A DNA stretch of 64,000 bases, taken from positions 51,832,759-51,896,758 of the forward strand of contig NC_089232.1 of NCBI RefSeq assembly GCF_963924675.1. Reading direction: 5' to 3'. Shown here piece by piece: positions 23,940-35,704 of this stretch. The stretch's first letter is position 1. The number at the start of each line of letters is the position of its first letter. The translations under genes and the position numbers were made by a program. This stretch comes from Phocoena phocoena. Its lineage: Eukaryota > Chordata > Mammalia > Artiodactyla > Phocoenidae. Below the pieces are notes generated by a model. It was not told the DNA's origin. It saw only the letters and a program-made list of their open reading frames with translations, and did no database searches.

Positions 23940-25080
23940 TACTAAAATTATTAGTACTCTCCTGTTCCCCCCAGGTAAGGGAACTAGAAGCTAAAAAGTA
24001 TTAGGTAGTTGGCATGAGGCTGTAAAGGGTTGTCTTTCTTTTCTCAACCCTTAGTTCCACCCCAAAGAGAAAAACAGTACTAGTAGCTTTCAGATGTCTT
24101 CTACCTGTTTATATAAACTTCTGGACATATATGTAATTCCTGTACCATTTTGATGGCTGCATATTTTAATGAATGAATGAACTTAAGAAGTGTTCTTGTT
24201 GGAATTTAAGTTGTTTCTGACATATACACATATTAAATACAATCTGAGATTTTTTAAGAAACATGTTATTTACTCTAATAAAAGCTATGTTTGATCTTAA
24301 TCCTGTCATCTTAATGTTATCTATTCTGTTTTTGTGTCTTCTTTTTAAAAACTACTTTATGTTCATGTTTTATTTTGGGAATTTCTTCCTCATTTAATAA
24401 CTTCTTCTATTCAATTTATGGGAGTCATATTGTTATTTCAGCAATATGAAGGTTTATAATACTTAAACTATTCTGAGGTATAATACTGACAAATATCTTC
24501 ATAGGAGAACCTCAGTCTGGCTGTTGGATCATTTACAGAAGAAGGCTAGTCAAGGCATGAATATGAAATATGAGTTGGGGAAGTCCAGATCCCAGCTGAT
24601 ACATGAGAAATGTAGTTTCCCAAAGTTGACCAACCCAGCTGTTGATGGATCTGGGTCACTCTCTTAACCAGGTCCTATTATGGGTCCCTTGTATTGATTT
24701 TAGTTTAAAATCCCCAATTAAAGCATGAGAAGATACTTCCTGCCCTCAGAGCTGTTGTCATTTATTATATTTTGCATTACCCTTATGATTTTTCTGGGTA
24801 AGAATAAGAATGTATCCTAGGGAAAAAAACCTTATAGATAAATTAAACAGTTAAAACTTTAAATACTTTCCATAGTATTTTAAAACAAATAAAAATGTGA
24901 TATCTATACCATATATATCATCATGTTACCTTATTCTTCCATTTTATAGTGTTATGTATTTATATTGCACTTGGCAACAAGGAATACTTCTTTGGTGTTC
25001 CACAGTAAGCTGCAGGTTTCAAAAGCAGAAGTCCTGTACCTCTGAAGGCAGCATAAGAAAAATCTTTGTCTGAAACCTCA
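23940..25080. other. Intergenic stretch, nothing assigned
   Basis: No exon or confident repeat is seen. It is AT-rich. Confidence 0.5.
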
Positions 25081-25084
25081 AAGT

Positions 25085-26490
25085 GAATACAGAGCCCAGA
25101 AATAAACCCACACACCTATGGTCAATTAATCTTCAACAAAGGAGGCAAGAATATACAATGGAAAAAAGATGGTCTCTTCAGCAAGTGGTGTTGGGAAAGT
25201 TGGATAGCCACAGGTAAATCAATGAAGTTAGAACACACCCTCTCATCATACACAAAAATAAACTCAAAATGGCTTAAACACTTAAATATAAAATATGATA
25301 CTATAAAACTCCTAGAAGAGAACATAGGCAAAACATTCCGTTACATAAATCGTACCAATGTTTTCTAAGGTCAGTCTCCCAAAACAATAGAAATAAAAGC
25401 AAAAATAAACAAATCGTACCTAATCAAACTTACAAGCTTTTGTACAACAAAGGAAACCATAAACAAAATTAAAAGGACAACCTACAGACTGGGAGAGAAT
25501 ACAAATGACATGACCAACAAGGGCTTAATTTCCAAAACGTACAAACAGCTTATATAACTCCATAACCAAAAAACAAACAACCCAATCAAAAAATGGGCAG
25601 AAACCCTAAAAAGACATTTCTCCAAAGAAGACATACAGATAGCCAACAGTCACAAGAAAAGGTGCTCAACATCACTAATTATTAGAGAAATGCAAATCAA
25701 AACTATGATGAAGTACCACCTCACACCGGTCAGAATGGCCATCATTAAAAAGTCTACAAATAACAAATGCTGGAGAGAATGTGGAGAAAAGGGAACCCTC
25801 CTACACTGTTGGTGGGAATGGAAGTTGGTGCAGCCACTGTGGAAAACAATATAAAGGTTCCTCAAAAAACTAAAAATTGAACTATTATATGATCTAGCAA
25901 TTCCACTCCTGGGCATATATCCAAACAAAACTACAATTCAAAAAGATACATGCACCCCTATGCTCATAGCAGCACTATTCACAATAGCCAAGACATGGAA
26001 ACAACTTAAGTGTTCATTGACAGATGAATGGATAAAAAAGATGTGGTACATATATACAATGGAATATTACTCAGCCACAAAAAAGAATGAAATAATGCCA
26101 TTTGCAGCAACATGGATGGACTTAGAGATTATCATACTAAGAGAAATAAATCAGAAAGAGAAAGACAAATACCATATATCACTCATGTAGAATCTAAAAT
26201 ATGACACAAACGAGCCTATCTAAGAAACAGAAACAATGTGGGTGGGGTGGGGAGGGCAATGGATTGGGATTTTGGGGTTAGCAGATGCAAACCATTATAT
26301 ATAGAATGGATAAACAACAAGGTCCTACTGCATAGCACAGGGAACTGCATTCAATATCTTGTGATAAACCATAAAGGAAAAGAATTTTTAAATAAAGGTA
26401 TATATATGTATAACTGAATCACTTTGTTGTACAGCAGAAATTAACACAACATTGTATATCAACTTTACTTCAATTAAAAAGAAAAAGAAA
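25085..26490 (+). mobile_element. 5'-truncated L1 (ORF2 end plus 3' UTR)
   Basis: Sense-strand L1 text runs from 'cccagaaataaacccacaca' through 'gaccaacaagggcttaattt', 'aacaaatgctggagagaatg' and 'tggataaaaaagatgtggta' to the 3' UTR 'ttgtacagcagaaattaaca' and an A-rich end at about 26480. Several stops interrupt the frame. It lies just downstream of the CRIPT 3' end on the opposite strand. Confidence 0.9.
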
Positions 26491-26566
26491 CCTCAAAGTA
26501 GTCTTTCAGCAGTCTATGTTATATATATATATTAAAAAAAAAGAGTCAAAATGTTTGCTTAGTCTA

Positions 26567-26572
26567 TTTATT
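26567..26572 (-). terminator. Candidate CRIPT poly(A) signal
   Basis: This is the first canonical AATAAA on the minus strand below the CRIPT stop (plus strand tttatt). I found no AATAAA or ATTAAA on that strand between it and 27396. It would give a 3' UTR of roughly 0.85 kb. Inference from motif position only. Confidence 0.4.
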
Positions 26573-27395
26573 TTTGGTGGGGGAAGGAGAAGAGGAGGAG
26601 GTTAAAAAGAAGTTTGGTTTCTGCTTCAAAGCGCTTTCCCAAGGAATGGTGATTCATTCGTTACACATCATCATGGATGCACACTGTTCTCCTGGCTTTC
26701 ATAATGGTCTGAATTCAAGGTAATATGTGTAATGTGTGTTTTTCTGAAATCCAGTGTATTCATTTGGATTTGTGTGGAGTGTTCCTTGCATTCCCATTCT
26801 CATATGAAAGGTATTGGCACTTTGGCTTCAAGAACAAATAAAAAATAACATAAATACAACTTTTGTTTGATTTGGGCCTGGGCTAATTACTTAAGGAACT
26901 ATTTAGCAATAATGATCTCAGATATTTAAATGCCTTATGAAGCTGCAATTAATTAAGGGACTGCTGATCCTAAGAACTATGCAACCAAAAGGGAATGAGG
27001 GAAAAATTCCAAATCTGGATGCCAAGTTCAAAGCCAAATATCAATAACCTCCTTCTCACACTTTTGCAATATCTATAAAGTAGAGGGAAAGGATAATAAA
27101 AATTACATGAGTAATGATAAATAAAAAGTGCATACAGAACTGGGAAAATATTTTTTGTTAAATTTGTCACTTATCCCAGTTCAGATGTTTGTAAGGAAAA
27201 TAAAAACTTAAGGCAAAAACTAGTTACACTGCTGCTGTTCAGAACTTCTTGAGAGCACAAAAATGAATACCAATCTACTTCCCTGGTTTAAACTTGTCTT
27301 AAGACATGTTATTTTGTAACTTTAACATCTATATTATGCCTTGAAAATTCAAGCAAAAAGTAAAATCATACGGAAAGCCAGAAACTTCAATACAT

Positions 27396-27460
27396 CTAGA
27401 CAGACGTTTGCTTGTAGTTTTTGGTATCCAAAACCTTTTTTCCACACATAGAGCAGATGC
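27396..27460 (-). CDS. CRIPT: CRIPT coding exon 5
   Basis: 65 nt, residues 81-101 plus TAG. The acceptor is 'ttgttttag'. It carries the CSMC pair and the C-terminal QTSV PDZ-binding motif. Confidence 0.96.
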
Positions 27461-30400
27461 CTAAAACAAACAAACAAAAAACTCATGTAAGTAATCAAAT
27501 CTTAATAACAACTAATAATACTAATCTACTAGCTAACCAATACAAATGATTTGGTTTATTTAAGTCACTCCTGAAGCTTAAAACATAATTTAACAGCATC
27601 AGAAAAGAAAAAAAGAAAATATATACTTTTAACTATGACAAGTTCTAAGTTTATTTTGCCTTAGAAAAAAGAGCATTTGACTAATTTATGAAGGACTACT
27701 CCTTCACTATGTTATCCAAATCAGTATCAAAAGAAGTAGGTTTGACATGAATTCAAAAATGGTATTAAAGGAAACTTACCCTTTTTGTAGGCACAGCCCT
27801 GGCAGTAATGAGAACCTGGCTGGTGCACAGAACTTTTACAAATTCTGCAAGTGGAGAACTTATTCTTTCCATATGGATCAAATCTAGAGATTTTTTTTTA
27901 AAGAAAGAAAAATGTACAATACAATAGAAATACTCTTAAATAACCTCACTTAAGTAACAAATGTGATTAATTCATGCTCTCTGTTCCCTCTATCAAGTTC
28001 TACAATTGATAGGCATAGCACTCTTCTAACTGGCTACTCTCTTAATATGTCTCCACACTTCTGCCCCTTCCATGTAAGCTGTATGCTTGTAAAGAGTCAG
28101 CTGTATGTAATCCCAAACCTGTTTATAACAGTTGTATTTGTCAATCTATTCATGTGATATAATATTAAGGAAACTCATGTAATGAGAGTACACAAAGAGT
28201 GACTGATTATATTAAAAACTAAATGAATACTTTAGGATGACCAGGTAAGTGTGAATCATTAAAACTGCTATGGAATTAGGCATGGGTAAGAAAACTTAAA
28301 AATTGAGGAAAAATCCTAAGTGGAAGGACTTGGCACCTTACAAGTGTCAGTTCTTGCTCTACCTTAAAGATACTGGAAATATATATTCTGGTTATGATTA
28401 ATGTAAGGAAAATTATAAAGTAGACTCATATTCAAAAAGCCTTGTCTCAGTGCCAAATGACTGATGAATGCATGTACAGTTATGTGCTTTGACTTAAAAT
28501 AAGGTATGTGTATCTTTTAATGATTGCCCACTTTAACTGACATTTTCAATTAACTGATGCAATCCCTTTGGATAAAAAAGTTTCTACTAAAAAAAATGTG
28601 ACCTTACAGTGACTGGAGGGCAAAATAACTTTAGAGGAAATACTTCCCATTAAATTGGCAATAACTTTTTGTAACCGTACTCATATACTGAATACCAACA
28701 CTGTCCTAGACCTGGTTTCTTCTCTTGGGTATGATACAACAGCTCATTTTTAAAGGTTAATTTTTCCAAATCCAAAAGAATATCACTTTACTTCCCACAA
28801 GAGAAGTTAAGAGCGGACACTATTCTTCCTTTTAATTATAAGCTCAATTTGTTTGGACCTACATGTCTAGAGATTGCTTTTTCTTAAAACCATATTTTAT
28901 TCTAAAATGTACATTTTAATGTCTCAGAAATCTTACGTACATTTTCCAAAGTGAGATACTTAAAATACCCAAAAGTAATAGCTACTAATTAATGACACTG
29001 AAGTAAGTTTGGGAGCATAAAGGAACTGGAAGTACCTACAACTATACACTCTGTAAAACATAACAACTTGGTCAATAATAACTGCGTGGTCTTAGAAGAC
29101 ATCAATAAGTCAGTGAACAATACATAATGTGACAATGCATTGAAGTTTAAGTCTATCATGCTATTTTATACCCATTATTTAATAAGCACCTTTATGTGTT
29201 GGGCACTTTACGTATTAAAAGCCTTATTATTATTATTAAATACCAAAGATGAACTTGACAAAGCCTCTGCCCTCATCAAGCTGACATTCTAGTGAGAGGA
29301 GACAGATAATAAGTAAGAACACAACCACACTTTTAAGATAGTAATACCTGCTGTAGAGAAAATTCAGAGAGGATACTGTGGTGGACATGAGGGGAAGGAA
29401 GGAAGACATTAGTTTAGGTGCTGGTTAGGGACCCTCTCTGAGGAGATGACATTTCAGCTAAGACCCAAGTAACAAGAAAGAGCCAGCTATGTTAAGCTCT
29501 TAGCGATGCATTCTAGGAAGAGGGAGTAGTAAGCACAAACCTCTTCCAATGGGAGTGGGCTTGGCATATCTGATGCAGGAGTTGGCACAATAGGAAGTCA
29601 GAGAGGCAGGAGGGGCCAGATCACAGAGGACCCTGTAAGAACATGGTATGGGACCTAGCTTTTATTCAATGTAAAAAGAAAACCAATGCAAGGTTTTGAG
29701 CAAAGGAGTTACATGCCCTTTAAAGGACCACCCTGGTTATTATGAGAACGAACTATAGGGAACCAGAGAGGAAGCAGGGAGACAGAAAGTTATTACAATA
29801 CCCAAGTAAGAAACTGTGATGGTTTAGAAGAGGGTAATAGCAGTGAGATGAACAGAAGCAGGTGTATTCAGGCTATATTTTGGTAGTAGAGCCAAAGAAC
29901 TCGCTGGTGGATATGGGAAGTGAGGGAAATTAAGAAATCAGTTAGGGATTCCAGTTTTGCACAGCTAGATTGGACCATAGAGCAATGATGAGAAGACTAT
30001 GATTTCACTGAAGGAAAAAGAGGTTGCCTGTCAGACATCAAATTGGAAAAGTCAAGGAGGCAACTGGATATATGTTTGGAGCTCAGAAAAGTCAGGACTG
30101 AGATATACATGTGGAATTCATTAACATACAGTTTGAATTTAAAGCCATTGGACTAAAGTCACTTGAGGGGAGATCATAAATTTATAAATAGAAAAAAAAA
30201 AAAGTCTAGGATTGAAACCAGAAGCACTCAATTGAGAAGGGACAGTTAGTGAGTTAAGAGGAAAGGAGAGTGTGGTATCTCAAAGCCAAGAGAATAAAGT
30301 GTTGCAAAAAAGACAGTTTTCGAAAGGTTAAATAAGGTAAGAACAGAGAAGTAGCCATCAGTTTTAAAGGTCACGTGTGATCTTAACAAGAGTAGGTTTA

Positions 30401-33400
30401 GGAGTATGGTGGAGATGGAGGCCTGATTACAGCGGCTGAAGGAGTAAATAGAACTTAAGGACACTGAGAAAGTACTATCTAGATAAGGGTTTTGAAAACT
30501 TTTTCTGTAAAAGGAAGCAAGGAAATGGGACGACAGCTGAAAGGATTCAAGGAATTTTTAAGACTGGATATAATAGAGTATGGTGTCAAAAATTGTTTTT
30601 ATGGTGGGAGACATTTTTATCCCTATTCCTAGGTAAAAAAGTAGTGTTCAGAAAAGTTTAGAACTGGTTTAACTTGCTTAAGGTTACAGAGTTAGACAGT
30701 AACAAAATCTAGATTCAAATTTAGGTTTGACTCCAGTGCTCATGACCTGTCCACATTTCTCTGCGGCCTCTGATTTGCAGGAAAATTAAGAACTAGAAAA
30801 AATAAGTCATGCTTTCTGGTGAAATTATAAAAATAATGTATAATATCTTTATATATTGATACAGTGAAAATGAACAGGGTGAAATCAGCAGGTTATAACA
30901 GACAGCTTGGTTATGCATGCTTGGAACTATCTAACTATGTTTTATCACAACAGAATGAGGTAAAACAAATTCATTCCAATACACTTAATATTAAAAAGAG
31001 TGGAAATTAATATGACTGCTTTATAGATGCTCTTATACCTACCTTGCTTTTTTTGAGGTCAAAGCTTTATTTTCATTCAGCTTTCTTCCACCACTTTCTG
31101 CATTGAAATATACATGTATTTCAGTGTGTTATGTCTACACATTTCACACATTAACACACATGAAACATTTAACAATTAGTTAGAGAGTTCATTTTGTGAC
31201 CTCCTACCAACAGACTAGCCTATATCAAAATTTTAAAAAATTTCATTTAGTAGCCAGGTTTCAAAGACACTACTTAAAAAAAACACACACACAATTATTT
31301 ACTAGGAAAATAAAAATTTGGATAAAAGGCAATCATTTTATTTCTCAAACTCAAAGTAGGACTTTAGGAATGGGTCTATATTTACATATATCTAATGTAA
31401 AATCTAGATGCCGCTACTTTGGTGCCATTGATCTTGAATACAGTAAAAATGTTTCTTTTTCTTCCCTTTGAAAACATCTTCACTGTATTTAATGATTATG
31501 AAAGTGAAAACATTTAAATAATTTGTTCAAGAATATAAAAATCAGGTGAGGCTAGGGGGCTTTCAATACTAACTCTAATTAAGCTGAATCAAATCATTTA
31601 CTGTGATATACTCATTGCTTAAAAATCATTTAAATATTTTGCTATCTCCTGCCTATCAAATTAGGAACCCTGACATGTCACTGAGAGAACTAAATAGAAA
31701 AGATATTAAATTGTTGGGGTATCTAGTATTCCTTAATGTTTAACAGATAAAATACATTGTACACATAACATATCATTTTACAAATAATGTAAAAGTGAAA
31801 ACATTATTCACAGAAGTATCTGATTCAGTTTCCATGTTCTAAAAGGAAAAATACCTGTGGTATTCCTTGCACCATCTTTCCATGTATCTGGAGTGATAAC
31901 AGTACCAAGTTTCTTTTCACCTGTTATAACAAGACAGTAAAAGTAAGGGAGATTAGTGTTTACTATTTAATAAATACACTACATTGTGCCTAAAGTTCAC
32001 AATGGCATCACCAGTCATATTATGTACAAGCCTGTTAATGCTGGGGTCGGGGCCAGTGAACTGAGACTTAAGATATTAACTGTGGGCAATGGATAGCTGA
32101 CTCTTCAGTAAAATTTGTGGATAATAGTATGGCTTATAATAGGCTTCCTCTGTACATGGATCCTTTAAACAAATCTGATAAATCTATTCATTCCATAAAT
32201 ATTTACTAAGCATCTCTGATGTATAAGCCATTGTACAAAGTACAGATAAAAATAAAACAAATGAGATAAAGCTCTAGATTTCAAGGAATTTATAGCACAC
32301 TGATTTCTCTGATAGTAGTCCTGAACCTGAGTTTCACAGGTAGACCTTAGGAAATATATGAAGAAGATTAAATTGTACACAAACCTTTTGTATATCCATT
32401 TTTTAATAAACTATGTTAAGTCTACAGCTTTCATCACATTCTCAAAGGGCTCAGAGAACCAAAAAAAAAAAAGTTAAGAATTATTCAACTAAAATATAAG
32501 CTGGAAAGTAAATAGTATGACAATTGAGAGCTCAAGTACTAGGAGAAATTCCATGGAGGAAGAAATAATCTTGGCTAGGGAAATCCAGTGAAGCTTTGTG
32601 GGGAAGGCAATAGAGAGGATTAGTGGCAATGAGACTGTGAAGAAAGAGGAGAAGAGAAGATGAAGGTAAACTGAATAAGGGACACATCCTGGGGAAAGGC
32701 ATTGAAAACTCAGGGTACATACGGGCAAAATATTGTTTGGTTTGGCTGAAGTGAAAAGGGTAAGGCTTAGTGAAAATGCAGTTAAAAAGGTAAGCTGAGG
32801 GCTTCCCTGGTGGCGCAGTGGTTGAGAGTCCGCCTGCCGATGCAGGGGACACGGGTTCATGCCCCGGTCTGGGAAGATCCCACATGCCGCGGAGCGGCTG
32901 GGCCCGTGAGCCACGGCCGCTGAGCCTGCGCGTCCGGAGCCTGTGCTCCGCAACGGGAGAGGCCACAACAGTGAGAAGGCCCGCGTACCGCAAAAAAAAA
33001 AAAAAAAAGGTAAGCTGACGCCTCACTGAGGAGGGTCCTCCTGAATGCTAGGCTCCAAATATAGAAATCCCAAATTATTCTCTGCACCCTGAGAATTTAT
33101 TAAAGTAACCATCCATGGTCATTCTTTCACTTAATATAAAAACTGTGATTCAAACTCAAGGGCATCTATGTTCAAAGTTTTATATACTATAGGGATATAA
33201 ACAAAGTGGATCACATTAATTAGACAATTATCAGGATAAGAGGACTTGAAATTGTCACAGAAGAGTCAGACATATCTAGCTGTAGGAAAAAGGGATTTGG
33301 GGATATGACAGCTCTTTTAAAACACATAACCAGTTTGTGAGATCAAAATATCATAAGATATTTTCTAAATCTCAAGGGTTGGCACTAGAATCACTGGATG

Positions 33401-34159
33401 GCAACTATAGGGAGGAAAGACTTTTCTAAAAGCCAGTGAAATCTACACAGACTGCTTTGAAGGTGGTGAGATTCTCCTACCCCTGTGCCTCAATCCTCTA
33501 TGCATTCATGCAAAGAGCATTTAAGCCATTGGATGGGATATTGACTTAGGTTTGTTAGATAAAATACAGGACACCCAGTTAGATTTAAATTTCATATAAA
33601 CAATGAATACTTTTTTTTTTTTTTTTAGTAAAGAATGTCCTAAAAGTGCGTGCTTTGGGACAAAGCACTTACTGTAGTAAGGAGCAGCAAACAGAGCCAA
33701 GTCTCAAACATTGCATAGGACATACTTACACTAAAAATTATTTGTTGTTTTCCTGAAATTCAAATTTAACCGGGCGTCCGGTACTTTTATTTACTAAATC
33801 CATCAACTCCAGATGCTGTGGAAGTGACTTTTAAGATCCATTCCAACCCGGCGGGTCTGTGAAGGGAGGAAGCCCGTCAAGAAGCAGTTCAGGATGATAC
33901 CCGGGGTTGATGGGAAGCAACGGAAATAAACAGAGGTGCAAAACTGAGACCACTCTGAATGCAAATACAGGACGATACGGTCGTTGGGGAGGGCAGGAAT
34001 GGTCAAAGGGCAGTATAGGAGGACAGAGGCTAGAATCAAGGACCTGTGGCCGAAAGAAAAACAAAGAAAGAGCAAAGTTCCCGGGGAACTCCAGTTAGGT
34101 TCTCCCAGCCTCCTTCTCCCGCAGAAGAGTCTCCTTAACTCACATTTTTCGCACACCAT
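27396..34159 (-). CDS. CRIPT: CRIPT, cysteine-rich PDZ-binding protein (complete, 5 exons)
   Basis: The coding exons are 34159-34144, 31920-31855, 31097-31043, 27883-27780 and 27460-27396. Joined they give 306 nt, which is 101 residues plus TAG, the usual mammalian length. Every junction has AG/GT and the codon phases agree. CxxC pairs lie at residues 3-6, 58-61, 73-76 and 83-86, consistent with a zinc-ribbon fold. The C-terminus is YKQTSV, a class I PDZ ligand; the family is known to bind the third PDZ domain of PSD-95 and to link it to microtubules, and it has also been associated with the spliceosome. The start is in a strong context (A at -3, G at +4). It shares a CpG-island promoter with PIGF. 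Compared with the human protein as I remember it, residue 84 inside the last CxxC is Ser instead of Ala. Confidence 0.97.
27780..27883 (-). CDS. CRIPT: CRIPT coding exon 4
   Basis: 104 nt, residues 46-81. The acceptor follows a T-rich tract and reads 'tctctag'; the donor is GTAAGT. It carries the CRIC and CQGC zinc-binding pairs. Confidence 0.96.
27884..29149. other. CRIPT intron 3, 3' part
   Basis: Intronic sequence with no recent insertion recognised. The remainder of the intron up to 31042 contains the ancient repeat at 29150-30480. Confidence 0.6.
29150..30480 (+). repeat. Ancient dispersed repeat, family not named
   Basis: The landmarks are 'cctctgccctcatcaagctg', 'acattctagtgagaggagac', 'ggagatgacatttcagctaa', 'ccagatcacagaggaccctg', 'gttttgagcaaaggagttac', 'ggaccaccctggttatta', 'ggagctcagaaaagtcagga' and 'aggagagtgtggtatctcaa'. 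The same order, diverged, appears at 58965-60545 in RHOQ. It is old and non-coding. Confidence 0.6.
31043..31097 (-). CDS. CRIPT: CRIPT coding exon 3
   Basis: 55 nt, residues 28-46. The acceptor is 'ttcaatgcag' and the donor GTAGGT. It includes 'GGRKLNENKALTSKKA'. Confidence 0.96.
31855..31920 (-). CDS. CRIPT: CRIPT coding exon 2
   Basis: 66 nt, residues 6-28. The acceptor is 'ttataacag' and the donor GTATTT. It includes 'LGTVITPDTWKDG'. Confidence 0.96.
32175..32345 (+). repeat. Start fragment of the same ancient repeat
   Basis: 'ctattcattccataaatatt', then 'tactaagcatctctgatgta', then 'atttcaaggaatttatagca' correspond to the first part of the family at 29150. It is in CRIPT intron 1. Confidence 0.45.
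32799..33003 (+). mobile_element. CHR cetacean SINE in CRIPT intron 1
   Basis: Consensus-like SINE with 'cttccctggtggcgcagtgg' at its head, 'ctgtgctccgcaacgggaga' in the body and a poly(A) tail. A 15-bp exact target-site duplication, aaaaaggtaagctga, lies at 32784-32798 and 33004-33018. It looks young. Confidence 0.95.
33553..33800. repeat. DNA-type repeat with long inverted ends
   Basis: The left end ('gataaaatacaggacaccca', 'gttagatttaaatttcat') is an approximate reverse complement of the right end ('gaaattcaaatttaaccggg', 'cgtccggtacttttatttac'). The interior contains a T-run at about 33610-33627. This is a common mammalian palindromic repeat; I do not assign a name. Confidence 0.55.
34144..34159 (-). 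CDS. CRIPT: CRIPT coding exon 1
   Basis: It encodes MVCEK plus the first base of Cys6. The donor is GTGAGT immediately after. It lies in the CpG island. Confidence 0.95.
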
Positions 34160-34257
34160 CCTTCCGCGACGACTCCCTCAGCCGCAGGACGAGCTGCAGC
34201 TGGAAGAAGTTAACAATACAGCCAGGGAAGCACTCCCCTTCCGGGTTACGAAAATAC

Positions 34258-34265
34258 ACTTCCGG
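34258..34265 (-). promoter_or_regulatory. ETS/GABP-type site
   Basis: ACTTCCGG on the plus strand (CCGGAAGT on the minus), about 100 bp upstream of the CRIPT start codon. A second CTTCCGG-like motif is at about 34239-34244. Confidence 0.5.
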
Positions 34266-34372
34266 CCCTTCCGCCCTCCGCCCCGCCTATCCAACACCTG
34301 GAAAGCCGCGGGAGGAATAAACGCGAGTGGGGAGGCGGGGCTGCCTTCTTGGCCCGCCTCTCCACTTCTGCG

Positions 34373-34377
34373 ATTGG
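34373..34377 (-). promoter_or_regulatory. Inverted CCAAT box (NF-Y type)
   Basis: ATTGG in the context 'gcgattggctg', between the two divergent genes. Confidence 0.5.
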
Positions 34378-34439
34378 CTGTGAGGCCTTAGGCCTCCTCC
34401 CCACAGGCCTGCGCCTGCGCGAGGTACAGGGTCTGAGTT

Positions 34440-34496
34440 ACACCTGATGGTGGGAGGTAGAAACCCTCCGTTCTCTTCCGCGGGCGGGAGAGTTAG
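34440..34496 (+). other. PIGF: Predicted end of PIGF noncoding exon 1
   Basis: A good donor, GTAAGC, follows 'gagagttag' at 34497 inside the CpG island, on the correct strand and upstream of the coding exon at 36349. The 5' boundary is a guess. This exon is inferred from gene architecture, not from a coding signal. Confidence 0.4.
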
Positions 34497-35525
34497 GTAA
34501 GCCCAGCCGGAGGCTCGGGGTGCGCGAGCCTCCCGGCGCTGCAAGCCACTTCCGCCAGCTGCCTAGCTGGCCGGGAATATCTGCCCCCGGCCGGTCCGTG
34601 CTTGCCGGCCCGCGCCTGCCGGCCCCTCCAGCGCCGCCCTTCCTGCGTGACCCAGGGGCTGCGCTGATGGACTGGCCTCTTTCGGATCCGACATTCTGCG
34701 TCTGTCCCTTCTTTTCTCTCGGTCTCCACGCTTGTGCTCTTTGATTATGCTTCTCAATTCGTCCCTCGTTGCCTACACTCCCGTCGGCTGAGGCTTGGGC
34801 AGAGTTCGGAGCGACCCAGTTTGGGATGGAGCTGCAGGTTAAGGTCCCTCGATTCCCGCGAAGGCTCCTCTAGGAGCCGCTCAGAAGAGCCTTCTCTCCC
34901 GCTGCAAGGCTTGAGGACTCGGGCCAGGTCAGACCGTGGAGGCCGGGGCCCTGGCCACCCGAGGAAGCACCTGACGAGAATCCTCCTGGGCTCGCCAGGG
35001 CCCAACACAGGGCTGGTTTCTCAGGAGGGGCAACACTGGACCAACTTTTCATTCGTTCGTTCATTCATTCAGTCATTCAGCAAGCATCCGACTTTGGGTA
35101 CCATTCACTGTCTTAGGTCCAGATCTCCTTCAGTCAGTTGCGATTCTGAGGGTGGCCCAGAAAAATATCTGAAGGTGTGTCTATTGAGAGACTATATTCT
35201 GGATTCCCTTCCCAGCCCCTCAGCTGAGGCTAGGACCTGTGAGAAACACTTCCTTTCTTTCTTGCCATGCATTCTTTTCTCGACCCCCTAGTGCGTATCT
35301 TTGTATCAAAGAGGCTAGGTTTTGAAATGGCTTTAGCACTTGGGAGCTTGGGACCTTGGAGTGTTTCCTAATCTGTTTTAGCCTGTTTCCTTATCAGTAA
35401 AGTGTTTGCCTTGTAAAAATACAGTGTGAATTAAACGAGAGTGTTATTATAAGGCGTGGATTCGCCCCTTTGCCCCAGTGGGCGCTCTGTGTGTGTCTAT
35501 AAAATATACACACATATATATTTTT

Positions 35526-35640
35526 TTCCTGGAATATTAACCACAGTGTAACATGTGGACTACTACTTTAATAAAGTCCTTACTTAACATTAGTCAATAC
35601 TATGTATAAGCTATCTGTTAGGTAATTTGTAAATACATAC
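35526..35640 (+). repeat. Direct-repeat partner 1 (PIGF intron 1)
   Basis: The text 'cctggaatattaaccacagt', 'aataaagtccttacttaaca', 'ttaggtaatt' matches 37057-37163 in order and orientation with modest divergence. Probably a dispersed repeat family member. Confidence 0.7.
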
Positions 35641-35665
35641 ATATATAAAATAACGTATTTTATAT

Positions 35666-35704
35666 AGAGAGAGAGAGAGCGAGAGAGTGAGAGAGTGAGA
35701 GAGA
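35666..35704. repeat. (GA)n microsatellite
   Basis: An interrupted GA tract in PIGF intron 1. Confidence 0.85.

Larger units (their letters stand above)
34100..34990. promoter_or_regulatory. CpG island, bidirectional CRIPT/PIGF promoter
   Basis: This is the only long G+C- and CpG-rich stretch in the window. It covers the CRIPT start codon (34159, minus) and the predicted first noncoding exon of PIGF (plus). Visible motifs include an ETS-type ACTTCCGG at 34258-34265, an inverted CCAAT box (attgg, 34373-34377), GC boxes around 34330-34340 and an NRF1-like 'tgcgcctgcgc' at 34410-34420. No TATA box is evident, as is usual for housekeeping divergent promoters. The exact start sites are not visible from sequence. 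Confidence 0.85.

Noticed and set aside
32489..33026. Long arginine- and serine-rich frames (also at 39676, 43167, 51056, 62715, 63247)
   Set aside because: All are translations of CHR SINEs plus flanking intron. They share the same text because they are repeat copies.
33803..34159. A 118-codon minus-strand frame beginning MVCEKCE
   Set aside because: Only the first 16 nt are CRIPT exon 1. The rest is read-through into intron 1 after a clear GTGAGT donor, and the true continuation is at 31920.
34734..35291. A 185-codon plus-strand open frame in the CpG island
   Set aside because: G+C-rich DNA has few stop codons, so long frames arise by chance. It shows no recognisable domain and lies within the predicted first intron of PIGF.
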